From Bryobacteraceae bacterium (lineage in GTDB: Bacteria > Acidobacteriota > Terriglobia > Bryobacterales > Bryobacteraceae), in the NCBI GenBank assembly GCA_025928545.1, contig JAICJH010000008.1, positions 1 through 64,000 of the forward strand: a stretch of 64,000 bases of DNA, read 5' to 3'. This document shows, in pieces, positions 18,303-27,263 of this stretch (positions are counted from its first letter, which is position 1; every line of letters starts with the position of its first letter). Below the pieces are notes generated by a model, which was given only the letters and a program-made list of their open reading frames with translations, was not told where the DNA came from and ran no database searches. The position numbers were made by a program, and so were the translations under genes.

Positions 18303-21300
18303 TCACAACTCGGACAAGCCGCTGACCAGCATCGCGGAGAATCGCATCGGGTCCACCACACCTTCAGCTTGCATCGCGTGTTCGGCCTCCGTAACGGCCT
18401 GGCTGTTCAGTGCGGCGAGGGCGCGTTCTGCCGCGATCGCATGCATCATTAAACCAGCCGCTTTCAGCTTCGCGACGGCCTGAGGCAACACCGCCAGTGC
18501 CCGCGTTTTGTCGCCGCGTTTCAAAGCGCATGCCGCGCGAACAATGTGGCCCAGTGCGTGGGCATAGCTCACGTCGTCTTTTTCCAATTGCTTTGCCGCA
18601 CGTTCGGCCTCGTTGAGCAACGGTGGCGAAACGGCCAGCGCGCACTGTGCCCGCGCATAGAAAAGCCACTGGCGCATGCCGCCGAGCCGCAGGTAATAAT
18701 TCTTCTTCAACAAGGGCCATTCGTTCATCAGAAAATCCCACGCGGCTTGTCCCTCGCCGGTGTACAGGAGAAGCCGGGTGCGCACCAGCGCGGATGTGGC
18801 GGACTGGCTGGTGTAGACATTTCGGGTCCACTCGTTCAGTGCTCCATCGAGCATCTGTTTGGCTGCGGCCGGGCGTCCGGCGGCGAGTTCGCAGAGTACC
18901 TGAATTTGTCCACCGATCATGGTGGCCTCGTAAAGATCGCCCCGCTCGCGCGCTGCCTGGCCTAAGGCGGAGACGCGCTTGCGCAATTCGTTCAACCTGC
19001 CGGAGTAAAAATCGTCCCACAGACTGAAGATATGCGCGGTTGCCATCTCCCACGACGCGCCGGGGCATTCTTCGCTGAATATGGACTCGGCTTCACGCAG
19101 CTGTTCACCGCTTTCGATCCAGTTGCCGCCGAGGAAATTTACGAAGCCCTTGCCGAACAGGAACCAGGCGCGTAACAGAGGCGTGCCTGCGCGCGCGGCC
19201 AACTCCCCGCACTTCGCCAGCAGAGCTTTCGAGCGTCCCGCGCCGAGCGTCGGCAGCGATGCGGCTCCGACGGCCCTTAAAACAAGCACCTGCGCGATGC
19301 GACTGATCTCACCCGCCTGAAGGCTCAGCAAAAGACAACGGGTGGTGAAGTAAATGCCGGCAGGCACGTCGATCATGCCGAGCCCCCGAGTGGCGTCCCA
19401 GGCGGCGTCGATACGATCGAGCTCGGGGCGGGGAATCGCGTCGGCGGCGCGTTCCTGAAAACCAAGACCACGGAACAATAACTGAAGTTCGCGAAACGCC
19501 AATGCGGGAAGGACGAAGCGTCGATCGGGCAGTCGGAGTTTGACGCGTGCCAGGAGAACCTGAAATGCCTCGCGGCCTTCATCCACATAGCCAGTGGCGG
19601 CGAACCAGTAGGCCTGTTTGCGCTCGAGTTCGAAAAGCCGTTCTGGAGGCGCAACGACAGCAGCCGCTCCGTAGGCCCGCGCCGCTTCCGCGCCGTGCCC
19701 GGCGTTGGCGAGTGCATCCGCCACCTTTATTAGCAGGCCGGTTCGTGCCGGGTGTTCGGATGGGTGCAGATCGAGCGCCCGCCGGTAAAGGGCGGCCGCA
19801 TGTTTGAACGCGAGAGTTTTGGCGGCCTGATCGGCGGCAGCGGCGTAGAGCGGACCCGCTTTTTCCTGCAATCCCGCGCCTTCAAAATACCCGGCAACAG
19901 CTTCCGTGTCAGCCGCGCTGCCTGCGCCGAGCGTCGACTGGAGAGTATTTGCAAGACGCAGGTTCAGTTGGCGCAGCGTTTCGAGCGGAAGGTGAGACAC
20001 AATCGCCTCGCGGACGCGGTCGTGATACGGCTCAATCTCGCCCGCGCTTGTGCCGCGAACCAGGCGGCCGGCCCGAAGAGCGGCGAGCAGTCTGGGGCCT
20101 TCCTGTTCCAGCGCGACCGCACGGCAGAGCAATCCCTGATCGACTGGCCGGCCTGCAACTGCAACGATCTCAAGCAGCCGCTGCGCATCGGGATCGAGTT
20201 CGGTGACTCTTTGGTAAACCATGGAATCGAGCGTGGCGGATCGCGTGCCCGCGTCGGCGGAAGAGGTCTGGGAACGGCGGCTGAGTTCCTGAATGAAGTA
20301 GGGAGTGCCTTCGCTTTCGTGGGTGATTGCAGCTATCCGCTGGGCGGCCATTGTGTCGCCGGGTTCCAGCAGCCACAGCGCCAACGCCCGCGACTCTTCT
20401 TCAGTGAGAGGTCCGACGGGAAGATCGCGTAGTTCCGTTCCGGCGGGTGAATCCTTCCGGAGTGCGTCGAGAAAGGGACTTCGGCCTTCATACCCGTCGC
20501 GATAGGCGCCGATTATCAGGATTGGCGGAGCTTCGGGCGGACGCAGGATTTCCTTCAGCAGGGCCGCGCTGTCGGTATCGCCCCATTGCAGATCGTCGAT
20601 GCAGAGCACTACGGAGTGGCGATCGGAGAGACGGCTGAACAGCTCACGCAGGGCACCGAAGGCGAGACGGCGCAATTCCTGCTGATGAAGCTGGGCACCG
20701 GTTCTGCGAGGCGCATCCGAGATTGATTGCACGTGGCGCAGCACAGGAAAGATCTGAACCAGCGTGGCGGCGTTGCGTGGAGTCAGTTCCGCGGCTTCGT
20801 GTTGCGGCAGACGCGTCAGATAACGCGCCAGTGAATCGACCACACTGTCGAACGCTTTATAGGGCATCGATTCGCGCTCATAGCAGCGGCCCGCCAATAT
20901 GACGACGCGCTGGCGTTCGCCCAGTTCCCTGAGAAAGCGGTCAATCAGGGACGACTTGCCAATTCCGGATTTGCCGTGGACAAATGCGAGCGAGGGAACG
21001 TTCGTATCGGTGGCGGCGAAGGACTCGCGCAGCGTGGCCAGATGGGATTCGCGACCGACGAAGATGGAGTCGGCGGTTCGAAGCGGGGGCGGCTGGGGGA
21101 TATCAGTCAGCGGCTGGCAGTTCAGTCGTGACAGCAGATCCGCGCCTCGCATACGCCGATCCGGATTGCGTTCGAGCAGACCGGCGCAGATATCTGCCCA
21201 GATGGCTGCCGGTACCGTGGACGCGTTTTCAATGAGCCGCAAAGGTGGAGCGTCGAGATGTTTCTTGTTCTCCAGAACCTGCCCGGCGGTGCCTGTGAAC

Positions 21301-22022
21301 GGTCGGGTTCCCGCTAACGCTTCGTAGATCATGACGCCCACTGAGTACCAATCGGTTGCCTCCGTGACCGGGTCGCCTTCGGCCTGCTCGGGCGACATGT
21401 AGGAGAGGGTGCCGACTCTGCCCGCGAAGGCAATATTGTCTTCGAACTGCGCGGAGCGCGCGCGTGCGGCGAGACCGAAATCGAGCACCACAAGTCGGCC
21501 TTCGGGTGTAATTTTTACGTTGGCCGGCTTCAGATCGCGATGGAGAATGCCGCCGGCGTGCAGCGCGGAAACTGCGTCAACGAGTTGCTCGAGACTGTTA
21601 CGGAGGCGGTCCCGATCGCAGTGATCGGGCACTGCCTCGTGTAAGGGCAGGGTTGGTTCATCGGGATCGAGAGGCTTGTCTGCGTCGGAGGGATCGGGCG
21701 CGGAATACCGACCCGGGCATACGTATTCCAGAAAGTGAACGCCCTCGACGTACTCCATGCTGAAGTACCATTGGCCGTCTTCGGAGAAGAGTTCGAAGAG
21801 AGTGGCGAGGTTGGGATGGCTGAGATCCGCAAGCGCGCGGAATTCATTTTTGAAAAGGCGCAGGGAAAGCTGATCGAGGCCGGACAGAGTTTTGAGTGCA
21901 ACGCGGATGTTGCGCTCTTTATCCCACGCCTCATAAACAACACCCATGCCGCCTATGCCGACGGTGCGAAGGACGTCGAAACGATTGCTCGCGCGAAATC
22001 CGGATGAAGAGGGCGGGTTCAA
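18303..22022 (-). CDS. Ser/Thr kinase-AAA ATPase-TPR regulator (PknK-like)
   Basis: The 1239-residue protein has a Hanks kinase domain (GIGGMGVVYEA from 22, K44, HRDLKPAN at 161-168, DFG at 181-183, SYMSPEQ). An AAA_16-type ATPase follows, with Walker A GKSGIGKSS at 350-358 and Walker B VVLCIDDLQWGD. The C-terminal 600 residues are helical and TPR-like. No membrane helix or signal peptide is seen, so it should be cytoplasmic. The arrangement resembles PknK and other STAND-like kinases that couple nucleotide binding to signalling. Start is a TTG at 22020-22022. The regulated process is unknown; no DNA-binding domain is visible at the C-terminus. Confidence 0.93.
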   Translation of the reverse strand: MNPPSSSGFRASNRFDVLRTVGIGGMGVVYEAWDKERNIRVALKTLSGLDQLSLRLFKNEFRALADLSHPNLATLFELFSEDGQWYFSMEYVEGVHFLEYVCPGRYSAPDPSDADKPLDPDEPTLPLHEAVPDHCDRDRLRNSLEQLVDAVSALHAGGILHRDLKPANVKITPEGRLVVLDFGLAARARSAQFEDNIAFAGRVGTLSYMSPEQAEGDPVTEATDWYSVGVMIYEALAGTRPFTGTAGQVLENKKHLDAPPLRLIENASTVPAAIWADICAGLLERNPDRRMRGADLLSRLNCQPLTDIPQPPPLRTADSIFVGRESHLATLRESFAATDTNVPSLAFVHGKSGIGKSSLIDRFLRELGERQRVVILAGRCYERESMPYKAFDSVVDSLARYLTRLPQHEAAELTPRNAATLVQIFPVLRHVQSISDAPRRTGAQLHQQELRRLAFGALRELFSRLSDRHSVVLCIDDLQWGDTDSAALLKEILRPPEAPPILIIGAYRDGYEGRSPFLDALRKDSPAGTELRDLPVGPLTEEESRALALWLLEPGDTMAAQRIAAITHESEGTPYFIQELSRRSQTSSADAGTRSATLDSMVYQRVTELDPDAQRLLEIVAVAGRPVDQGLLCRAVALEQEGPRLLAALRAGRLVRGTSAGEIEPYHDRVREAIVSHLPLETLRQLNLRLANTLQSTLGAGSAADTEAVAGYFEGAGLQEKAGPLYAAAADQAAKTLAFKHAAALYRRALDLHPSEHPARTGLLIKVADALANAGHGAEAARAYGAAAVVAPPERLFELERKQAYWFAATGYVDEGREAFQVLLARVKLRLPDRRFVLPALAFRELQLLFRGLGFQERAADAIPRPELDRIDAAWDATRGLGMIDVPAGIYFTTRCLLLSLQAGEISRIAQVLVLRAVGAASLPTLGAGRSKALLAKCGELAARAGTPLLRAWFLFGKGFVNFLGGNWIESGEQLREAESIFSEECPGASWEMATAHIFSLWDDFYSGRLNELRKRVSALGQAARERGDLYEATMIGGQIQVLCELAAGRPAAAKQMLDGALNEWTRNVYTSQSATSALVRTRLLLYTGEGQAAWDFLMNEWPLLKKNYYLRLGGMRQWLFYARAQCALAVSPPLLNEAERAAKQLEKDDVSYAHALGHIVRAACALKRGDKTRALAVLPQAVAKLKAAGLMMHAIAAERALAALNSQAVTEAEHAMQAEGVVDPMRFSAMLVSGLSEL

Positions 22023-22184
22023 ACCGCCATCACTTTAACACGCGATGGCGTAAAGCGCATTGGCCCGATATTGTGGCGTCCCTTTTGTCAGCCCGCGGTA
22101 ATATGCGGCAATTGTCACTCCTCTCTATTTGTAAGAGATTGCCCGGCGCAAGAGCACTTCAATCAGACGAGGGCAGGAGTTCCC

Positions 22185-22817
22185 ATGAAACGCACAACCT
22201 TCTTATTCGGCCTCTTGCTTTGGTCCGCCGCCGCCTCGTCTGCGACCTCCATCAACATCCCTAACTTTGGATTTGAAGCCGTCACGCTCGCCAATCCGGA
22301 CGACTACACCGCCAACAACATCCCGGGCTGGATCACCACGATTAACGCTTCCACCTTTCGACCCTCAAGCGCGGACTACGTCGGCGGCATTCCCCAGGGC
22401 CTGAACGTCGCCGCGGTCGCCAACGGAGATTTCGTCTACCAAACGCTCACCGATACCCTCACTGCCGACACCACTTACAGCCTGTTCGTAGATGTCGGGA
22501 ACCGTCCCGGATTCTTCCACGGTTACACGGTGACTTTGAGTGCAGGTTCTGACATTCTCGCCACCGAATCTTCGCTCAGTCCCGCGCCCGGCGGTTTCCT
22601 CACCTCAACCATCAGCTACTACTCCGCGGCAGGCAATGCAGACCTGGGCAAGGCTCTGACGATCACCCTCGCCGACTCCGGGATCTCCGGACAGGTCAAC
22701 TTTGACAATGTCCGGCTCGATGCCGTGCAAGGACCTGAGCCAGCCACTTTCGCCCTCTTCGGCAGTGCGCTGACGAGTCTGATCCTGCTGCGACGGCGAT
22801 ATCGTTTGGTGAGGTGA
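22185..22817 (+). CDS. PEP-CTERM sorted exported protein
   Basis: The ATG at 22185 follows a clear AGGAG ribosome site. The 210-residue product has a signal peptide (MKRTTFLFGLLLWSAAASSA), a beta-rich body beginning with INIPNFGFEAVTLANPDDY (DUF642/choice-of-anchor style) and a C-terminal sorting signal: GPEPATFALFGSAL, hydrophobic helix, then RRRYR. PEP-CTERM proteins are processed by exosortase and linked to exopolysaccharide production. No exosortase lies in the window. The role of the body domain is probably structural or carbohydrate-binding at the cell surface. Confidence 0.88.
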   Translation: MKRTTFLFGLLLWSAAASSATSINIPNFGFEAVTLANPDDYTANNIPGWITTINASTFRPSSADYVGGIPQGLNVAAVANGDFVYQTLTDTLTADTTYSLFVDVGNRPGFFHGYTVTLSAGSDILATESSLSPAPGGFLTSTISYYSAAGNADLGKALTITLADSGISGQVNFDNVRLDAVQGPEPATFALFGSALTSLILLRRRYRLVR

Positions 22818-22850
22818 ACTTGCCGGATCTGGCCGGACAGCCATTCAGCC

Positions 22851-24170
22851 TTATTGGTTCCAGGTCACTTCGTACGATTTCGGCATATGTCCGTCAAAGA
22901 CGATGTTGCCCTTCGCCTTCAGCCCAGGCATTTTGACGATCTGGCGCACCATCTCCGGTATCATCACCATCCCGACATACTTGCCCAGGCATTCGTGTGA
23001 GCCGTAGCCGAACGTGAAGTAGTGATACCAATTCCGGCCGGCCCTGAACTCCGCTGGATTCTCAAACGCCATTTCGTCGAACATCGCCGACTGCGTCAAC
23101 GCCAGAACGTTGGTCCCTGGTGGGATTGTCGTCTCGCGCGCCGTTCCTTTGGCCAGCGTGTAAGCAGAGGCTGTCTTGCGGAACATGTAAGGCGAGATCG
23201 GCACGAAGCGCAGCACCTCCCACACGATACTGTCGAACTCGGCCGGCGAATCCGCTTCCGCAGCCACCCTGGCCTGGGCCAGCAACTCCGGCTTTTCCAG
23301 CAGAAATTCAATCGCCTGCACGGTCGCCTGCGCAGTGGTTTCAATCGTCCCGATCAGCAGACCGCCGGCGTTCGTCCCGATCCGCTTCAGATCGAAGCCC
23401 ACCTCAGGGGGAAACTTCGTTCTCAGCATGCGCGTCACAATGTCGTCGTGGAAGGCGCCGTCGTTCTGACCAGTGAGCAGCCGCCAGAGCTTCATCAGCG
23501 GACGCGAAATGAAACCGAACTTCAGCGCCAGGGACCGGGTAAAAATCAGCGCGCCAATATATGCGCCCAGCTTCTGCCCGCTGTCGGCATGTGCGTCCGT
23601 GATGCGCTTCCGCTCTTCGGGCGTCGCAATATCGAACGGCTGATTATAAAAAGTGTCGACCTGCGCCCAGTAGGACCATTCCATCAGATCCTTACGATCC
23701 ATGCCGATCAGGCCGAAGTAATCACGCACGATGGTTGCCGGCGTCAGGCGGCAGTAGTCGCTAACCGCATCGATCTTTCCGTTTGCTTCCGCGAGAAACC
23801 CGCGGCAGATTTCACCCACCATTTTGCGGACCTTCGGCAGGTCGTCGCGATTCAGCAGCCCCTGCATGATCGATTTTTCGCGATAGTGAATCGCATCGTC
23901 GTCATGCATCATGAGGTAGTTATTCGCCATCTTCGGTGCATAGAGCGCCACGGTGAAAACCGAGGGCATGTTCAGCACTTCGATGACATCGTCATAAAGG
24001 GCTACCAGCGTGCAGCCGGGGGCGGCGAGTATAGGCCGCTCGGCCCGTAGTTGACGGAAGAGGCCGATCGGGTCGTCCGCCATGAACTTCCGCAGCAGGG
24101 CGAGTTTGGTGGCATCCGGTTCGCTGTCAAACCGCTGCAGGTACTGGATTGGGGCAGGCGCTATTCCCAT
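22851..24170 (-). CDS. Cytochrome P450
   Basis: The 439-residue protein has the heme-binding loop FGYGSHECLG with the axial thiolate at C394, the ExxR pair E318/R321 (EVLR) and an I-helix segment GGLLIGTIETTAQA in which the usual acid-alcohol pair is E-T. Length and absence of a membrane anchor fit soluble bacterial class I P450s. It has an GAGGAA ribosome site and lies 16 bases downstream of the di-heme cytochrome gene, so the two are probably co-transcribed. No ferredoxin or ferredoxin reductase is nearby, so its electron donor is unclear. The substrate is unknown. Confidence 0.93.
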   Translation of the reverse strand: MGIAPAPIQYLQRFDSEPDATKLALLRKFMADDPIGLFRQLRAERPILAAPGCTLVALYDDVIEVLNMPSVFTVALYAPKMANNYLMMHDDDAIHYREKSIMQGLLNRDDLPKVRKMVGEICRGFLAEANGKIDAVSDYCRLTPATIVRDYFGLIGMDRKDLMEWSYWAQVDTFYNQPFDIATPEERKRITDAHADSGQKLGAYIGALIFTRSLALKFGFISRPLMKLWRLLTGQNDGAFHDDIVTRMLRTKFPPEVGFDLKRIGTNAGGLLIGTIETTAQATVQAIEFLLEKPELLAQARVAAEADSPAEFDSIVWEVLRFVPISPYMFRKTASAYTLAKGTARETTIPPGTNVLALTQSAMFDEMAFENPAEFRAGRNWYHYFTFGYGSHECLGKYVGMVMIPEMVRQIVKMPGLKAKGNIVFDGHMPKSYEVTWNQ

Positions 24171-24186
24171 GTGTTCCTCGCTTCGC

Positions 24187-26271
24187 CTACAACGTCTTCA
24201 GATACTCCACCAACTGCCACCGCTGATCGTCGGTAAGAGCGGGCAGCCGTTTCGTGTCCCGTGTGCCATATTCATGACCCGCATTACTGTTGCCCGGCTG
24301 CGTGGTATCGAACGTGAAGCCCTCCTTGCCATTCGCAGGCGCGAGAAAGCCGACCTTCTTCACGTCGAGTTCCCGCGATCCGAGCTGAAAGCTTGCGGGG
24401 CGGCACTTGCCATCCGCCGGTTTCAGATTCGTTTCGCACGCCGGTAAAAGCAGATCGTAGAGTGTCGGAACGGAACCGTTGTGCAGGTAAGGGGCTGTCG
24501 CCCAGATGCCGTTCAGCGAGCGACCCTTGTAAGAACGGAGAGATTCGAACGGCGAAGCAGTCGTATCCGGCGAATAGTCACCCGATCGCACTGAGGGCTG
24601 AATGTAATTACTCCGATAGGCGCTGAGCAGATCCACCGCCCAATCGGCGGCGCGAGTGAAAAACCATTTGTCCGGATCCGGCGTGGCCACCACGTTCAGC
24701 GTGGCTTTCGTCAGAATGGCGGCCACCGGAGCCTTCGTGTCCAGAAGAATATTACCGACCTCGTTTGCCGAGACATATTGATTGCGCAGAATCCCGCTGA
24801 AGCCCTTGTAATCCACCCCATTATTCGCCATGGTGGGGTCGGTTCCCTCGCGGGCTACGTTATCCATATGCGCCACGACGCGCCGATCTTTACTGGCGCG
24901 CTCGATGTTGGCGTGGCATCCGGCGCAGTAGATATTGAACAGCGCCTCGCCTTTCGCAACCTGTTGTTTATCGGGCGTTGGAAGTCCGGTGGCCGGATCT
25001 TTCCACATCGGCGACTCGAGGCTCGCCAGCCTTTGTTCGATGCGCTTTAAATTGTGGACCTTAACAGACGACTCGAAACTGATGTGCTTCTGGCCAAAAC
25101 CCTGGCCGCCAATTACGGAAGAGACTGTCCAACCGGGCTTCTGCGACCAATCGAGCGTACCGAAGACACCGATAACCTCGCCCGTGTTTCTTCCGACCGG
25201 ACCCAGGCCCGCGTTAGCTGCGATACCATTCCACTGCACGAAATCGTGCTGCGGAATATCCCAGACAAATGGATAACTCACCGGCGCATCAGGCCGGTTG
25301 AAGATCCTGTCACGCAGGGCCTGCAACTGGTCATGAGGCAGCAGATAGCTGAGTTGCCCCATCACGTGATCGCGGTTGTCTTGTGTGAGAACCGGCCTCA
25401 GGTTGGCCGGAACCTGGTAGCTCGCACCGACAATATCCGTAAGGGCCGTGAGCAGGGTCTCCTCGGTCTGCACATGTTCGAGCACCCTGTTGTAGATCCG
25501 GCCGAAGGCATCGAGGCGTGCGTAGCCATAGGCAGTGGGGCTTTCATTAATGTAGTTATATGCCTGCACACGGAGCGTATAGATTTCGAGATCCGCGGCA
25601 ACCTGTTCGGCATTGCTGTACTCATCACCCTTTAATACGGCGGCGATGAAACGCTGTTTCTTCGCCGCATCTTTGCGCGTGGCGTCCAGCGAGGCCGCAA
25701 GATCGTGCATAAACGAATCCATGTCGGCAGCGGACGGGCCGCCGTCGATACGGATTCCTACCCCGTTGTAATCCACTTGCGAGGAGTGGCAGGCCGCGCA
25801 GGTAAAGCCCATATATTTTTTGCCCCGGTATTGATCGGCCACCATGCCTACCGGCAGCGCATCCGGATTGGCATGTGACTTCGTCTGCGGCAGATAACGA
25901 TAGTGATTCATGTTGCGATCGGAACGAAAGGCTTCCTGGGAACCGGCCTGTTCAAGCGAGAGAAAGAAGTCGTACGGCAACAGATCCGACCCCTGATCCA
26001 CGTTGTAATACCAAAGGCTGTCGGCGGCGCTCCAGCCCTGATCGAGATAGGCAATTTTGTCGACGCGATCACCGAATGTATCGGTGCCCAGGGCCTTCGC
26101 GCCACGATTGGGCGGATTATCCACAAGCGTGTAGTAGCCGCTCTCAAACCAGGTTGTCGAGTGAAGAAGAAGGACGGCGACGCCCGCCAGGACCGCCCAG
26201 AGGGCAACACGTCTCACGAGGCTCGCGTGCTCCCCGAGCGTGTAGAGAATGTAAATCAGGGCTTTTTGCAC
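24187..26271 (-). CDS. Membrane-anchored di-heme c-type cytochrome (CCP/MauG/RoxA-like)
   Basis: I chose the GTG at 26269-26271 because a GGAGGA site (26279-26284) sits seven bases upstream; the frame opens ten codons earlier. The 694-residue protein has one N-terminal membrane helix (VALWAVLAGVAVLLLH) and two heme c motifs, CAACH at 158-162 and CAGCH at 449-453. Other conserved parts are DAFGRIYNRVL, SLNGIWATAPYLHNGSVPTL and the C-terminal LVEYLKTL. These fit the bacterial di-heme peroxidase/MauG/RoxA superfamily, periplasmic enzymes using peroxide or oxygen. The heme spacing (291 residues) is larger than in rubber oxygenase RoxA as I recall it, so rubber cleavage is not claimed. Same operon as the P450. 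Confidence 0.85.
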   Translation of the reverse strand: MQKALIYILYTLGEHASLVRRVALWAVLAGVAVLLLHSTTWFESGYYTLVDNPPNRGAKALGTDTFGDRVDKIAYLDQGWSAADSLWYYNVDQGSDLLPYDFFLSLEQAGSQEAFRSDRNMNHYRYLPQTKSHANPDALPVGMVADQYRGKKYMGFTCAACHSSQVDYNGVGIRIDGGPSAADMDSFMHDLAASLDATRKDAAKKQRFIAAVLKGDEYSNAEQVAADLEIYTLRVQAYNYINESPTAYGYARLDAFGRIYNRVLEHVQTEETLLTALTDIVGASYQVPANLRPVLTQDNRDHVMGQLSYLLPHDQLQALRDRIFNRPDAPVSYPFVWDIPQHDFVQWNGIAANAGLGPVGRNTGEVIGVFGTLDWSQKPGWTVSSVIGGQGFGQKHISFESSVKVHNLKRIEQRLASLESPMWKDPATGLPTPDKQQVAKGEALFNIYCAGCHANIERASKDRRVVAHMDNVAREGTDPTMANNGVDYKGFSGILRNQYVSANEVGNILLDTKAPVAAILTKATLNVVATPDPDKWFFTRAADWAVDLLSAYRSNYIQPSVRSGDYSPDTTASPFESLRSYKGRSLNGIWATAPYLHNGSVPTLYDLLLPACETNLKPADGKCRPASFQLGSRELDVKKVGFLAPANGKEGFTFDTTQPGNSNAGHEYGTRDTKRLPALTDDQRWQLVEYLKTL

Positions 26272-26301
26272 TGCGATGTCCTCCGTCGAAACCGGACGCA
26301 C

Positions 26302-26699
26302 AAACGCCGCACCCGGACGTCACGCCATGGAAGAGAATGCCGAACGCGTGGTTTCAATTGGATCACATGAAGCGAGTTCGGTCAAGATAAATCGGAGACA
26401 AAATCCGCGCCGTTCCCGGCAATGGAAGCAGGATTTCGCGGATATCAATACCAGTAGTTTCGATTGAGGCTGCGATATTGAATGGCTGTGATTCGCGGAT
26501 ACAGAAGTGGTTTGTAGAGGCACCTGGAGAGCATTCCTTACATGCGTTCGTGACGACTCTTTTTCAAGTGCTTTTTCGTACGCTTTATAAGAAGCATCGG
26601 ACAATCTCCTTTGTTTTCCTATTGCGCAGAAATTCCCGGTAGTAGATTCATGCTATTTATGCCAATCGCGACAAAGCGTACTCTGGATTCCATAGTCCA
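26302..26699. other. Divergent intergenic region with decayed DNA
   Basis: About 400 bases between the divergent di-heme cytochrome and thioredoxin-like genes. It is noticeably more AT-rich than its surroundings. It contains the comM tail fragment at 26445-26510. To its right, on the minus strand, a 19-codon frame (26538-26597) with an AGGAGA site encodes the very basic MLLIKRTKKHLKKSRHERM; this is too short to call a gene. Promoters for both flanking operons should lie here. Confidence 0.5.
26445..26510 (-). pseudogene. Decayed fragment of the comM/yifB 3' end (copy 1)
   Basis: On the minus strand this reads ITAIQYRSLNRNYWY then stop. The intact ComM at 37032-38555 ends HIAEAIQYRSLDRNYWS then stop. 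At DNA level 26451-26486 aligns with 37038-37073 with about 31 of 36 bases equal. Reading direction and stop position agree with comM. Upstream of it the frame has no further ComM similarity. It is a leftover of a comM terminus, not a gene. Confidence 0.75.
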
Positions 26700-27263
26700 T
26701 TGGAAAGCGTAAAAGAACAGCAAAAATTCGGGGAGCCCCTGAGTGATTTTTTCCTGCAAAGCCTGAGAGGTCCCTCGATCTCTCTGAGCTCAAGTCTGGC
26801 AGGGAAGAGGGGTGCGGTGGTGGTGATATGGTCGAGCACCTGCTCGCACTGTCTCCGATATGACCAATACTTCAACAGCTTCGAAGCGCTCTATCCGGAG
26901 CTGGCGCTGATTATTGTCTCAGCCCGTCATGGCGAGACGCGCGAGTCCGTTATGCGCGCGGCCGAACAGAGAAAGTTGAACTTTCCCATCGTTCACGATC
27001 CGGCGGGCAGCATCGCGCGCGAGTGGTTAACCCAGCAAACGCCGCGCGCTTTTCTGATTGGCCCGAACCGCGAGTTGATGTACCGCGGAGCCATCGATAA
27101 CTACAAGTTTGCACGCGACCCGGAATTCGTCGCCTATCTGGAGCCGGCAATCGATGAATTCCTGAGCGGAAACACGATTACAAGACAAGAGACGGCGAGT
27201 TACGGCTGCGCTATTCAGTCGGTTTATTACAATTTGCCGAAGGCTTTCACCAAGGGGCTATGA
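26700..27263 (+). CDS. Thioredoxin-like redoxin protein (TlpA/AhpC-TSA fold)
   Basis: The 187-residue product has a thioredoxin fold: beta strand GAVVVIWSSTCSHC carrying the redox pair C-S-H-C, and the cis-proline region TPRAFLIGPNRELMYRGAID. The fold resembles TlpA/ResA and peroxiredoxin-like proteins. It has no signal peptide or membrane anchor, unlike most TlpA proteins. A third cysteine lies near the C-terminus (ASYGCAIQS), a pattern found in related redoxins. TTG start at 26700. Its stop codon overlaps the start of the CRTAC1/UnbV gene (ATGA), so translation is probably coupled. Confidence 0.85.
   Translation: MESVKEQQKFGEPLSDFFLQSLRGPSISLSSSLAGKRGAVVVIWSSTCSHCLRYDQYFNSFEALYPELALIIVSARHGETRESVMRAAEQRKLNFPIVHDPAGSIAREWLTQQTPRAFLIGPNRELMYRGAIDNYKFARDPEFVAYLEPAIDEFLSGNTITRQETASYGCAIQSVYYNLPKAFTKGL

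Noticed and set aside
23022..24050. A 342-codon plus-strand frame
   Set aside because: It is antisense to the P450, whose motifs (heme loop, ExxR) are complete. The frame's composition is Arg/Gln-rich with no domain.
24187..26271. Rubber oxygenase RoxA
   Set aside because: The two heme motifs are 291 residues apart, more than I recall for RoxA, and key catalytic residues cannot be confirmed by eye. Only superfamily membership is claimed.
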